From NCBI GenBank assembly GCA_016183935.1, contig JACPDR010000017.1, forward strand, positions 1 through 32,860: 32,860 bases of DNA. Direction: 5' to 3'. The DNA comes from Caulobacterales bacterium (GTDB taxonomy: Bacteria; Pseudomonadota; Alphaproteobacteria; Caulobacterales; Caulobacteraceae). A program made the position numbers and the translations under genes. Below, piece by piece: positions 7,474-16,307 of the stretch. Within the stretch, counting starts at the first letter, position 1. Each line of letters starts with the position of its first letter. The notes under the pieces were generated by a model. The model was not told the DNA's origin. It saw only the letters and a list, made by a program, of their open reading frames with translations, and searched no databases.

Positions 7474-8073
7474 TCAGGCCTCGGTCTTCTCTTCCTCGGT
7501 CGCTTCGGCGGCCGGGGCCTCCTCGGCGGCGGCTTCGGCGGGAGCTTCTTCAGCAGCCGGAGCTTCTTCGGCGGCGGCTTCGGCCGGAGCCTCTTCAGCA
7601 GCGGCTTCCGGCTCGGGGGCCGGGGCGTTCTTGGCGGCTTCGGCGGCGGCCTTGGCTTCTTCCTTGGCGCGGACGGCGGCTTCGGCGGCTTCCACCTTGG
7701 CGGCGGCTTCGGCTTCGGCGCGGTCGGCCTCGCGCTGGGCGCGCTCGGCGGCGCGTTCCTGGGCCTTCTTGCCCGGCTGCGCCTTGTTCGGGTTGTTGGA
7801 CTGGGTCCACTTCACCTTGCCGGCGAGGGCTTCGTCCTGCGACAGGAAGCGGGCCACGCGGTCGGTCGGCTGGGCGCCCTTGGCGAGCCATTCGGCGATG
7901 CGGTCGGCCTTCAGGACGACGCGCTTCTGCTCGCCGTCGCGCGGCAGCATCGGGTTGTAGCTGCCGACGCGCTCGATGAACTTGCCGTCGCGCGGCGAGT
8001 GGGAGTCGGCGATGACGATATAGTAGTAGGGGCGCTTCTTGGCGCCGCCGCGGGCCAGACGAATCTTAAGCAT
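7474..8073 (-). CDS. rpsP: 30S ribosomal protein S16 with long Ala/Glu-rich tail
   Basis: The first 85 or so residues are canonical S16: [28 protein letters not shown]-like [19 protein letters not shown], and an [17 protein letters not shown] segment. S16 is an essential early 30S assembly protein. The protein continues to 199 residues; residues 95-150 are predicted helical with many Ala, Glu, Arg and Lys. The last 50 are Ala/Glu/Pro only, including two perfect copies of the 15-residue unit [15 protein letters not shown] (DNA period 45 bp, about 7512-7601). Extended S16 tails occur in alphaproteobacteria, and this one more than doubles the usual ~80-90-residue length. Start ATG 8073 is 21 bp after the ffh stop. 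Confidence 0.96.
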   Translation of the reverse strand: MLKIRLARGGAKKRPYYYIVIADSHSPRDGKFIERVGSYNPMLPRDGEQKRVVLKADRIAEWLAKGAQPTDRVARFLSQDEALAGKVKWTQSNNPNKAQPGKKAQERAAERAQREADRAEAEAAAKVEAAEAAVRAKEEAKAAAEAAKNAPAPEPEAAAEEAPAEAAAEEAPAAEEAPAEAAAEEAPAAEATEEEKTEA

Positions 8074-8094
8074 TTTCAGTCTCTTTCTTGGAAG

Positions 8095-9606
8095 TCAGTT
8101 TTTCTTGGAAGGGAAGCCCGGCAGGCCGGGGAGGCCTCCCGGCAGTTGTCCGCCGCCCAGGCCGGCGAGCCGGTCCTGGATGGCTTTCATTTCGTCGGCC
8201 GAGGGTTCCGGCATCTTGCCGCCGCCCAGCGCCTTGAGACGGGCCATGTCGCCGCCGCCGCCCATGCCCATCGCGGCGGCCATCTGTTTCAGGCCCTTGC
8301 CGCCGCCCTTGGACATCGACTTGACCATGTCGGCCATCTGCCGGTGCTGCTTGAGCAGGCGGTTGATCTCCTGGACCTCGACCCCGGCGCCGGCGGCGAT
8401 GCGCTTCTTGCGGCTGGCGTTGAGCAGGTCCGGCTTCTTGCGCTCGACCTTGGTCATCGAGCTGATGATGGCTTCCTGCCGCGCGATCATGCGGTCGTCG
8501 ACGTTGGCGCTGGCCATCTGGGCCTTCATCTTGGCCACGCCGGGCAACATCCCCATGATGCCCTGCAGCCCGCCCATCCGCTTCATCTGCTGCAGCTGGG
8601 CGGCGAGGTCGTTGAGGTCGAACTGGCCCTTGGCCAGTTTCCGGGCCATCGCCTCGGCCTTGGACTGGTCGAGCTCCTGCGAGGCCTTCTCGACCAGGGC
8701 GACGATGTCTCCCTGACCGAGGATGCGGCCGGCGACGCGGCGGGCGTCGAACACTTCCAGCGCGTCGACCTTCTCGCCGGCGCCGATGTATTTGATCGGC
8801 AGGCCCGTGACGGCCCGCATCGACAGCATGGCCCCGCCGCGCCCGTCGCCGTCGGCGCGGGTCAGGACGAGGCCGGTCAGCGGCAGGCGCTCGTGGAAGG
8901 CCTTGGCGGTGCGCACCGCGTCCTGGCCGGTCAGGCTGTCGGCGACCAGCAGGGTCTCGACCGGCTTCGAGACGGCGGCGACTTCCGCCACCTCGGCCAT
9001 CAGGGCTTCGTCCAGCGTGATGCGGCCGGCGGTGTCGAGGATCAGGACGTCGAAGCCCTGCAGCTTGGCCGACTGCAGCGCGCGGCGGGTGATCTGGACC
9101 GGGCTTTCGCCGGCCACGATCGGCAGGGTCGCGACCTCGATCTGCTTGCCGAGGGTGGCCAGCTGCTCCATCGCCGCCGGGCGGCGGGTATCGAGCGAGG
9201 CCATCATGACCTTCTTGCGCTCGAACTTCGTCAGCCGCAGCGCCAGCTTGGCCGAGGTCGTCGTCTTGCCCGAGCCCTGCAGGCCCGACATCAGGATGAC
9301 GGCCGGCGGCGTGGCGTTCAGGTTGATCGGGACCGGCTCCTCGCCGCCCAGCATCTCGACGAGGCCGTCGTAGACGATCTTGACCACCTGATCGGCCGGC
9401 TTGACCGAGCGGATGACGTCCTCGCCGGTGGCGCGCTCGGTGGCGAAGGCGATGAAGTCCTTGACGACGGGCAGGGCGACGTCGGCCTCGAGCAGCGCCA
9501 CGCGGACTTCGCGCATCGCCTCGGCCACGTCCTTTTCGGACAGGGCACCGCGCCCGGTGATCCGGTCGAAGACGCCTGTCAGCCGCTCGTTCAGAGCCTC
9601 GAACAT
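8095..9606 (-). CDS. ffh: Signal recognition particle protein Ffh
   Basis: A 503-residue SRP GTPase that binds 4.5S RNA and signal sequences on ribosomes and delivers them to FtsY. The N domain (about 1-85) contains LLEADVALPVVKDF. The G domain (about 100-295) has G1 GLQGSGKTTTSAKLA, DTRRPAAMEQL, G3 DTAGR and the closing motif TRADGDGRGGAMLS, with Arg in place of the TK Lys as in other alphaproteobacteria. The Met-rich M domain (about 325-435) includes QLQQMKRMGGLQGIMGMLPG, the RNA-binding region with SMTKVERKKPDLLNASRKKRIA, and a Gly/Met-rich tail. It is first in the ffh-rpsP-rimM operon. The 287-bp gap to divergent ppc must hold both promoters. Confidence 0.97.
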   Translation of the reverse strand: MFEALNERLTGVFDRITGRGALSEKDVAEAMREVRVALLEADVALPVVKDFIAFATERATGEDVIRSVKPADQVVKIVYDGLVEMLGGEEPVPINLNATPPAVILMSGLQGSGKTTTSAKLALRLTKFERKKVMMASLDTRRPAAMEQLATLGKQIEVATLPIVAGESPVQITRRALQSAKLQGFDVLILDTAGRITLDEALMAEVAEVAAVSKPVETLLVADSLTGQDAVRTAKAFHERLPLTGLVLTRADGDGRGGAMLSMRAVTGLPIKYIGAGEKVDALEVFDARRVAGRILGQGDIVALVEKASQELDQSKAEAMARKLAKGQFDLNDLAAQLQQMKRMGGLQGIMGMLPGVAKMKAQMASANVDDRMIARQEAIISSMTKVERKKPDLLNASRKKRIAAGAGVEVQEINRLLKQHRQMADMVKSMSKGGGKGLKQMAAAMGMGGGGDMARLKALGGGKMPEPSADEMKAIQDRLAGLGGGQLPGGLPGLPGFPSKKN

Positions 9607-9893
9607 TCACAACCTCGTTGCGACGGGTGAAACGGCTCCATACGACAACAGCCCCCGGCGACGATCACGTCGGCGGAGGGTTCTCGCCATCCTCGTCCGG
9701 TCGAAACCGGGGTCGTGATGGTGGAGACGCGAGGTTCACTTGCGTCGGAAGCGGCGGCTTATGGGGCAAAAGGGGCGGTTTGTCGACTCGGGCCGGGACA
9801 CGCACATCGCGTTTCAGTGTTATCGTTTCCGATGGCCCGTTCCCACGTCCCTGATACGGTGGGTGTCCCAGCCTCCCCGCTGCGAGATCCGGC
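9607..9893. other. Divergent intergenic region between ffh and ppc
   Basis: This 287-bp stretch separates two divergent genes and should contain a promoter for each. I see no convincing -35/-10 pair. A small hairpin CCGGT-CGAA-ACCGG lies near 9697-9710. Several short frames cross it, but they have no protein-like composition or ribosome binding site. No repeat or RNA gene is recognised. Confidence 0.4.
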
Positions 9894-12590
9894 ATGACCC
9901 CGCTCACCGACGCCCGACTGCGCGACGAGGTGCGCCTGTTGGGCGGCCTGCTCGGCGAGGTGATCCGCGACGAGGGCGGGCAGGACCTCTACGACCGCGT
10001 CGAGGCTGTCCGTCAGGCCTCGGTCGCCTGGCACCGCGACGCCGGGCCCGCCGACGCCGCCCGGCTGGAGCAGTTGCTCGGCGAGCTGTCGCTGGATCAG
10101 GCCGTCGGCCTCGCCCATGGCTTCGCGGTCTTCTCCCTGCTCGCCAACGTCGCCGAGGACCGGGCAGGCAAGCGCCGGGCCCGGGAACAGGCGGCGGCGG
10201 GCGCGAGGGCCGACACCCCCGAGGGCGCGCTTCAACGCCTTGCCGGCACGGGCGCGTCGACGGACGAGGCGCGCGACCTGCTGGCCGGCGCGCTGATCTC
10301 GCCCGTTCTGACCGCCCATCCCTCCGAGGTGCGGCGCAAGAGCGTCATCGACCGCATCGCCGCCGTGTCCGACCTGCTCGACGCCTGCGACCAGAACGAT
10401 CTCGCCTGCGCGCCCGAGGTGCTGATGGCCGGCCTGCGGCGCCAGACGGTCATTCTCTGGGCCACCCGGCTGGTCCGGCAGGCGGGGCTGGCGGTGCAGG
10501 ACGAGATCGACACCGTCGTCTCATTCCTGGAGCGGGTCTTCCTGCATGTGGCGCCGGCCCAGCTGGCCGACTGGCGCAGGCGGCTGCAAGCGCCGGAGCT
10601 CGCACCCTTCATCCGCATCGGCACCTGGGTCGGCGGCGACCGCGACGGCAACCCCAATGTCGACGGCGGCGTCCTGACCGCCGCCTTCCGCACCCAGGCC
10701 CGCGCGGCGCTCCGCCACTATCTGGACGAGGTCAACGCCCTGGGCGCGGAGCTCAGCCTGTCCGGCTCGATGAGCGCGGTGTCGCCGGAACTGGCGGCGC
10801 TGGCGCAGGCGTCCGGGGACCGCTCGCCGCACCGGGCCGACGAGCCCTATCGCCGCGCCCTCAGCGAGATCTACGCCCGCCTGGCCGCGACCCATCCGAT
10901 GCTGACGGGGCAGGCCGCGCACCGGGCGGCGGCGTTCGCAGCCGGGCCCTACGCCGGGCCGGACGCCTTCCGCGCCGATCTGGCGGTGCTGCGCGACAGC
11001 CTGGTCGCCAACCACGGCGCGGTGTTCGCCGACGACCGGCTGTCCCGCCTGGTCACGGCCGTGGACGTGTTCGGCTTCCACATGGCCACCCTGGACCTGC
11101 GTCAGAACGCCGATGTGCACGAGCGCGTGGTCGCCGACCTGCTGAAGGTCGCCGGCGTCTGCGAGGACTACACCGCGCTGGACGAGGAGGCCCGGCTGGC
11201 GCTGTTGGCGGCGGAACTGGCCTCCGGCCGCCTGCTGTTCAGCCCGTACGCCGCCTATGCGGACGAGACCTTGAAGGAGCGGGACATCCTGCTGGCCGCG
11301 GCCGAGGCGCTGCGCCTGTTCGGACCCCAGGCGATCCGCACCCACGTGGTCTCCAAGACCGACGCCGCGTCCGACCTGCTGGAGGTCTATCTGCTGCTCC
11401 GGGAGGTCGGCCTCTACCGACCCGACGCGCCCGAGACCTGCCCGATCCAGGCGGCCCCTCTGTTCGAGACCATCGACGACCTGCGCGCCTCGAAGCCGAC
11501 GCTGGAGCGGTTGCTGAAGGAGCCCTCCGCCCTCGCCGTGGCCCGCGCCCGGGGGGTGCAGGAGGTGATGATCGGCTATTCCGACTCCAACAAGGACGGC
11601 TCCTACCTGACCTCGACCTGGGAGTTGCACGAGGCGTCGCGGGCCCTGCTGGAGGTCACGGACGCGGCGGGCCTGCGACTGCAGCTGTTCCACGGCCGGG
11701 GCGGCGCCGTCGGTCGGGGCGGCGGCTCCAGCTTCGCCGCCGTCGTCGCCCAGCCGCAGGGCACGGTCGCCGGCCGCATCCGCGTCACCGAACAGGGCGA
11801 GGTCATCGCCAACAAATACGGCGAGCCCGACGTGGCCCGTCGCAACCTCGACGCCCTGACCTGCGGCGTCCTGCTGGCCTCGCTGAGGCCGCCGGCCGAC
11901 CAGACCTTCAGCGAACGGCATGGCGACACGGCGCGGGCCCTGTCCCGGGCCTCGATGGCGGCCTACCGGACGCTGGTCTACGAGACCGAGGGCTTCGTCG
12001 ACTATTTCCGCGCCGCCACGCCGATCGTCGAGATCGCCGACCTGAAGATCGGTTCGCGCCCCGCCTCGCGCTCCGCCTCGACCGCAATCGAGGACCTGCG
12101 CGCCATTCCCTGGGTGTTCAGCTGGAGTCAGTCGCGGATCATGCTGCCGGGCTGGTTCGGTTTCGGCTCCGCGGTCGAGGGGGCGGACGTCGAGGAACTC
12201 CGCGTCATGGCCCGCGACTGGCCCTTCTTCCGCACCCTGATCCAGAACATGGAGATGGTCATGGCCAAGGCTGACATGACCATCGCCCGGCGCTACGCCT
12301 CGCTGGTCCCCGACCGCGCCCTGGCCGACCGCATCCACGGCGCGATCGTCGCCGAGTGGGACCGGACGGTGGCGGCGGTGCTGGCCGTCACCGGACAGGA
12401 CGCCCTGCTGGCCGGACAGCCCGAGCTCGACCGTCTGATCCGCCTGCGCATGCCCTATGTCGAGCCGCTCAATCACGTGCAGATCGAGCTGATCCGCCGC
12501 CGCCGCGCCGGCGATGACGACCCGCGCGTCCGCGAGGGCATTCTGCTGGCCCTCAACGGCGTCGCCGCGGGCCTGCGCAACAGTGGCTGA
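9894..12590 (+). CDS. ppc: Phosphoenolpyruvate carboxylase
   Basis: An 898-residue cytoplasmic enzyme that adds bicarbonate to PEP to give oxaloacetate and phosphate, refilling the TCA cycle. All diagnostic motifs are present in order: catalytic His142 in [12 protein letters not shown], the Mg/PEP site [32 protein letters not shown] with the conserved Lys, the Gly-rich loop [19 protein letters not shown], and [21 protein letters not shown]. The C-terminus is [13 protein letters not shown], where many orthologues end RNTG; this is a conservative change. The start ATG at 9894 gives normal length. The upstream ribosome binding site is weak (GCGAGA). The dense coding leaves long open frames on other registers, including an 844-codon one, which are shadows. 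Confidence 0.97.
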   Translation: [898 protein letters not shown]

Positions 12591-12628
12591 TCAACGTTAA
12601 GTTATCCGCGAATTCACCCCGCGTCGCC

Positions 12629-12643
12629 ATTTCGCCGCGAAAT
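12629..12643. other. Short perfect dyad between ppc and the UrcA-family gene
   Basis: ATTTCG-CCG-CGAAAT is a perfect 6-bp inverted repeat 39 bp after the ppc stop and 83 bp before the next ATG. It could be an operator or part of a weak terminator; no T-tract follows. Low confidence. Confidence 0.3.
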
Positions 12644-12725
12644 CCACATCAGGCCGCAACAGCGTGGCCGTATCTCCCGCACCGTCGCCGCCAGGGAGCG
12701 ACGCAGCTCTCCGCAGGAGATCGCC

Positions 12726-13013
12726 ATGAAAACTCTCGCTTCTCTCACCGCCGTCCTGATCATCGCCGCCGCGGGTTCCGCTTCCGCCCAGGAGGCCCGC
12801 ATCCGGTGGGGTGATCTGGACCTGTCCACCGCCGCCGGGGCCGACGCCTTCGACGCCCGCATCCGCTCGGCGGCCCGCAAGATGTGTCGGAGCATCCCGG
12901 TGACCGGCGGTCGCGCCGCCTGCCAGACGGCCGTCCGGGACGAAGCCGTCCGCCTGCTGCCCGGCGCCGCCCAGGTCGACTACGCCCTGAGCCGCGTTCC
13001 GCTGGTGGCGTAA
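12726..13013 (+). CDS. UrcA-family exported protein
   Basis: A 95-residue exported protein of the UrcA family, common in Caulobacterales and sphingomonads and of unknown function. Residues 1-21 (MKTLASLTAVLIIAAAGSASA) are a Sec signal peptide cleaved before QE. The mature part has the family layout: IRWGDLDLSTAAGADAFDARI, RSAARKMCRS and RAACQTAVRDEAV, with two Cys (in KMCRS and AACQT) that probably pair. The ribosome binding site CAGGAGATCGCC precedes ATG 12726. It stands alone behind ppc, and its mRNA should end at the hairpin at 13025. Confidence 0.82.
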   Translation: MKTLASLTAVLIIAAAGSASAQEARIRWGDLDLSTAAGADAFDARIRSAARKMCRSIPVTGGRAACQTAVRDEAVRLLPGAAQVDYALSRVPLVA

Positions 13014-13024
13014 GGACCACGAAA

Positions 13025-13054
13025 AAGGCCCGGCGGAGCGATCCGCCGGGCCTT
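13025..13054. terminator. Strong bidirectional intrinsic terminator
   Basis: AAGGCCCGGCGGA (13025-13037), a GCGA tetraloop, and its perfect complement (13042-13054) give a 13-bp stem. On the minus strand the hairpin is followed by a T-tract (the AAAAA at 13022-13026 read in reverse), making a textbook terminator for the M3 peptidase gene. On the plus strand the tail is only TTCGCCGTTTCT, a weaker terminator for the UrcA-family gene. Confidence 0.88.
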
Positions 13055-13119
13055 CGCCGTTTCTGGCCTGATCCGCGCCCCGCGCGCCGCCCTCAAGCAG
13101 CCAGAAGGGCGTCACGGCG

Positions 13120-15288
13120 CTAGGACGTCGGGAAACCCCGCACCTTCAGCAGGGCGGCCACATCCGGGTCGCGGCCGCGGAAGCGGCGGTAGGCTTCGCC
13201 CCGGTCGGTGGTGTTGCCCTCCGACAGGATGATCGCCTTGTAGCGGGCCGCGATGTCCGGATTGAAGACGTCGCCCGACTCCTCGAAATAGGCCCAGGTG
13301 TCGGCGTCCATGACCTCGGACCAGAGGTAGCTGTAGTAGCCCGCCGAATAGGCGTCCGACGTGAACAGGTGATTGAACTGCGGCAGGCGGTGCCGCATCA
13401 CGATCTCCTTCGGCATGCCGATCCGGGCCAGGCTCTCGCGCTCGAAGGCGTCGATGTCGGTCGGCGGCGTGGCCCGCGTGTGCAGGTCCATGTCGACCAG
13501 GGCCGAGGACAGGTAGCTGACCGTCGTATAGCCCTGGTTGAAGGTCTGCGAGGCCTCGATCTTGTCGACCAGCGCCTGCGGCATCGGCTGGCCGGTCTCC
13601 ACATGCTTCATGTAGCCGTCGAGGATCGGCCGCGACAGCACCCAGTGCTCGTGCACCTGCGACGGATACTCCACATAGTCGCGCGGCGTGCCGCCCAGGG
13701 CCGGATAGGTGATCCTGTACGACAGATAGTGCAGGGCGTGGCCGAACTCGTGGAACATCGTCTCGGCGTCGTCGAGCGAGATCAGGATGGGGTCCGCGCC
13801 CTCGGCCTTGATAAAGTTGTTGTTGTTCGACGCCAGGGTGTTCTTGACCCCGTCATAGGTGGAATAGCCGCGATAGGTCGTCATCCAGGCGCCCGAACGC
13901 TTGCCCGGACGGGCGTAGTCGTCGGCATAGTAGAGGCCGATGGGCTGGCCCGCGTCCCTGACCTCGTAAACGGTGACGTCGGGGTGGAAGACCGGCACGG
14001 TCCCGGGAGCCAGCTTCTCGAAGGTGAAGCCGTACAGGCGGCGGGCCATCTCGAACGAGCCGGCGCGGACGTTGGTCAGCTCGAAATACGGCTTCAGCTC
14101 GTTCTGATCGAGGTCGTACTTCTGCTTCCGGACCTTCTCCGCATAGTAGAGATAGTCCCATGGCTCGATGTCGTGGCCGGCGATGGCGCGCATGTCGGCG
14201 ACCTCTTCCGCCACCCGGGCCTTGGCCGGAGCCCAGACCCGGTTCATCAGGTCCATGGCCGCCGCCGGCGTCTTCGCCATCGTGTCCTGCATCCGCCATT
14301 CGGCGTGGTTGCCGAAGCCCAGCAGGCTGGCGCGCTCGGCCCGCAGCTTCACGATCTCGGCGATGGTGGCGTTGGTGTCATTGGCGTCGCCGTTGTCGCC
14401 GCGATTGACGAATTTGCGCCAGACCTGCTCACGCAGCGCGCGGTCATCCGCGAAGGACAGGAAGGGATCCACGCTGGAACGGGTGTTGACGATGGCGTAG
14501 CCCGGCACATTGCGGCTGCGCGCCGCGGCCGCGGCCGCCGCCTTGTTCGACGCCGGCAGGCCGGCCACCCCGGCTTCGGCCGGGATATGGGTGAAGGTGT
14601 TCTCGTCGGCGACGACCTTCTGGCCGAAACGGGTGAAGGCGTTGGACAGGGCGGTGTTGATCCGGCCCAGCTCGGCCTTCTTCGCCGCGTCCAGCGCCGC
14701 GCCGCTGCGCACGAAGGCGTCGCGGCTGCGTTCCGAGAGACGGGTCTGCTCGGCGGTCAGCCCGGCCGCCGCGGCGCCGTCGGCCACCGCCTTGATGCGG
14801 GCGAACAGCTTCTCGTTGAAGGTGATCTCGTCGCCGGCGGCGGACAGCAGGGGCGACACCTCGGTGTCGACGGCCTGGTAGTCGTCCGAGCCGATGTTCT
14901 GGGTCATCACCCCGAACAGGTTCAGGGCCCGGTCCAGCGGTTCGCCGGCCATCTGCAGGGCGACCTGGGTGTTGGCGAAGGTGGGTGGTTCGGGGTTGTT
15001 CGCGATCGCCTCGATCTCGGCGCGTTGCAGCTCGATGCCCTCGAGGATGGCCTCGCGCAGCTTGGCCGCGCTGACCTTGTCCCACGGCGGCACCCCCTGA
15101 TAGGGCCCGGTCCACGGCTGCAGCAACTCGGCGCGCGGGGTCTGCGACGGCAGGACGGCCCGGGCGATGCGGGCGTCCTCGGCGAGACTGGAGGCCGACG
15201 GGGCCTCGCCCAGGTCAACGCCGTTGGCGGCGCAAGCGGACAGAACCATCAGGCTGCCTCCGGCGATGAAGAAGTTGCGGCGATGCAT
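13120..15288 (-). CDS. dcp: M3-family peptidyl-dipeptidase (Dcp-like) lipoprotein
   Basis: A 722-residue zinc metallopeptidase of family M3, close to peptidyl-dipeptidase Dcp, which removes C-terminal dipeptides from oligopeptides. The zinc site is ETMFHEFGHALH (HExxH), with the third ligand expected in the downstream YVEYPSQVHEHW region (Glu about 25 residues on). The C-terminal lobe has FTSDAYSAGYYSYLWSEVMDADTW, the usual substrate-binding stretch. The N-terminus MHRRNFFIAGGSLMVLSAC combines a twin-Arg-like RRNFF with a lipobox LSAC, so the enzyme is probably an exported lipoprotein, whereas E. coli Dcp is soluble. ATG 15288 is chosen over TTG 15294 because GGAGG is 7 bases from the ATG but only one from the TTG. 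The transcript ends at the 13025 hairpin. Confidence 0.92.
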   Translation of the reverse strand: MHRRNFFIAGGSLMVLSACAANGVDLGEAPSASSLAEDARIARAVLPSQTPRAELLQPWTGPYQGVPPWDKVSAAKLREAILEGIELQRAEIEAIANNPEPPTFANTQVALQMAGEPLDRALNLFGVMTQNIGSDDYQAVDTEVSPLLSAAGDEITFNEKLFARIKAVADGAAAAGLTAEQTRLSERSRDAFVRSGAALDAAKKAELGRINTALSNAFTRFGQKVVADENTFTHIPAEAGVAGLPASNKAAAAAAARSRNVPGYAIVNTRSSVDPFLSFADDRALREQVWRKFVNRGDNGDANDTNATIAEIVKLRAERASLLGFGNHAEWRMQDTMAKTPAAAMDLMNRVWAPAKARVAEEVADMRAIAGHDIEPWDYLYYAEKVRKQKYDLDQNELKPYFELTNVRAGSFEMARRLYGFTFEKLAPGTVPVFHPDVTVYEVRDAGQPIGLYYADDYARPGKRSGAWMTTYRGYSTYDGVKNTLASNNNNFIKAEGADPILISLDDAETMFHEFGHALHYLSYRITYPALGGTPRDYVEYPSQVHEHWVLSRPILDGYMKHVETGQPMPQALVDKIEASQTFNQGYTTVSYLSSALVDMDLHTRATPPTDIDAFERESLARIGMPKEIVMRHRLPQFNHLFTSDAYSAGYYSYLWSEVMDADTWAYFEESGDVFNPDIAARYKAIILSEGNTTDRGEAYRRFRGRDPDVAALLKVRGFPTS

Positions 15289-15411
15289 GGACAAGCCTCC
15301 GTTGAAACGATCCGTTCCGGCCTACCTAGGCCCTCCCGGCGCTGGCTGTCACATGAACGGGCCGTAATCTTGGTCGTGGACGACAAAGGGCCGCACGGCT
15401 AACACCCCGCC

Positions 15412-16263
15412 ATGGCGATAGGCGTATTCGACTCCGGCGTGGGCGGGCTGACGGTCCACCGCGAACTGACGCGGCGGTTCCCCGACCGGGACTTCGTCTA
15501 TCTGGCCGACCAGGCCAACGCCCCCTACGGCGGTCGCGGCGGCGAGGAGATCGTCGATCTGACCCGGGCCGGCTGCGAGCGGCTGTTCGAGGCCGGGGCC
15601 AACGTCATCGTGCTGGCCTGCAACACCGCCAGCGCCATCGCCCTGCGCCGCCTGCAGCAGACCTGGGTCCCCGAGGCGCGGGCCCGGCACGGGCGGCCGG
15701 TCAATGTGCTGGGCATCATCGTCCCGACCATCGAGTCCGCCACCGGCCTGCCCTGGACCTATGAGGCCGAACGGCTCGGCGACAAGATCGAGGCGCTCGA
15801 GATCACCGGCGTGTTCTGCACCGCCGCCACGGCCATGAGCCGGGTCTACGAGATCGAGATCGACAAGCGCCGCGAGGATCTGGCCGTCTTCTCCGAACCC
15901 TGCCCCGGCCTCGCCGGCCTGATCGAACTGGGCGCGCCGCCCGAGGAGCTGAAGATCGTCGTGCAGGACCACGTCGACGCCCTGCGCCGCCGCATCGGCC
16001 GGCATCCGGACAAGGCCATTCTCGGCTGCACCCACTACGAGATCGTCGCCGACCTGTTCGCCGCCGCCCTGCCGCAGGGCACGCCGGTGATCCACCAGCC
16101 GACCGCCGTCGCCGACGCGCTGGACCGCTATTTCCAGCGGCATCCCGAATACGCGCTGGGCGGCTCCGGCCGGCGCGACTTCCTGACCACCGGCCAGCCG
16201 GGACCCCAGTCGGATCTGGTCAGCCAGTTCTGGGGCGCGCCGCTGACCTTCCAGCCGGCTTGA
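15412..16263 (+). CDS. murI: Glutamate racemase
   Basis: A 283-residue cytoplasmic enzyme that converts L- to D-glutamate for peptidoglycan synthesis. The family start IGVFDSGVGGLTV is present. The two catalytic cysteines are Cys70 in VLACNTAS and Cys206 in ILGCTHYE. YLADQANAPYGGR and GIIVPTIE (usually GVI-P) are also recognisable. The start ATG at 15412 is where the conserved sequence begins. It is the first gene of a plus-strand run (murI, SRPBCC-like, YjbR-like, membrane protein), and the 123-bp gap behind the divergent M3 peptidase gene should hold its promoter. Confidence 0.95.
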   Translation: MAIGVFDSGVGGLTVHRELTRRFPDRDFVYLADQANAPYGGRGGEEIVDLTRAGCERLFEAGANVIVLACNTASAIALRRLQQTWVPEARARHGRPVNVLGIIVPTIESATGLPWTYEAERLGDKIEALEITGVFCTAATAMSRVYEIEIDKRREDLAVFSEPCPGLAGLIELGAPPEELKIVVQDHVDALRRRIGRHPDKAILGCTHYEIVADLFAAALPQGTPVIHQPTAVADALDRYFQRHPEYALGGSGRRDFLTTGQPGPQSDLVSQFWGAPLTFQPA

Positions 16264-16307
16264 CGGCGGGCGCGGTTCCGGGGCCGATGGCGGCGGGAGG
16301 AAACCGC

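Noticed and set aside
9607..9893. Short genes in the ffh-ppc gap
   Set aside because: The small frames there overlap on several registers, have no ribosome binding site and are not protein-like.
9740..12274. Long open plus-strand frame across ppc (844 codons)
   Set aside because: It is out of frame with the fully motif-bearing ppc gene and is Arg/Gly/Pro-rich with no family features, as expected of a shadow frame in 70% G+C DNA.
13369..15402. Long open plus-strand frame opposite the M3 peptidase (677 codons)
   Set aside because: The minus-strand frame has the complete HEFGH peptidase; the plus-strand one has no recognisable motif.
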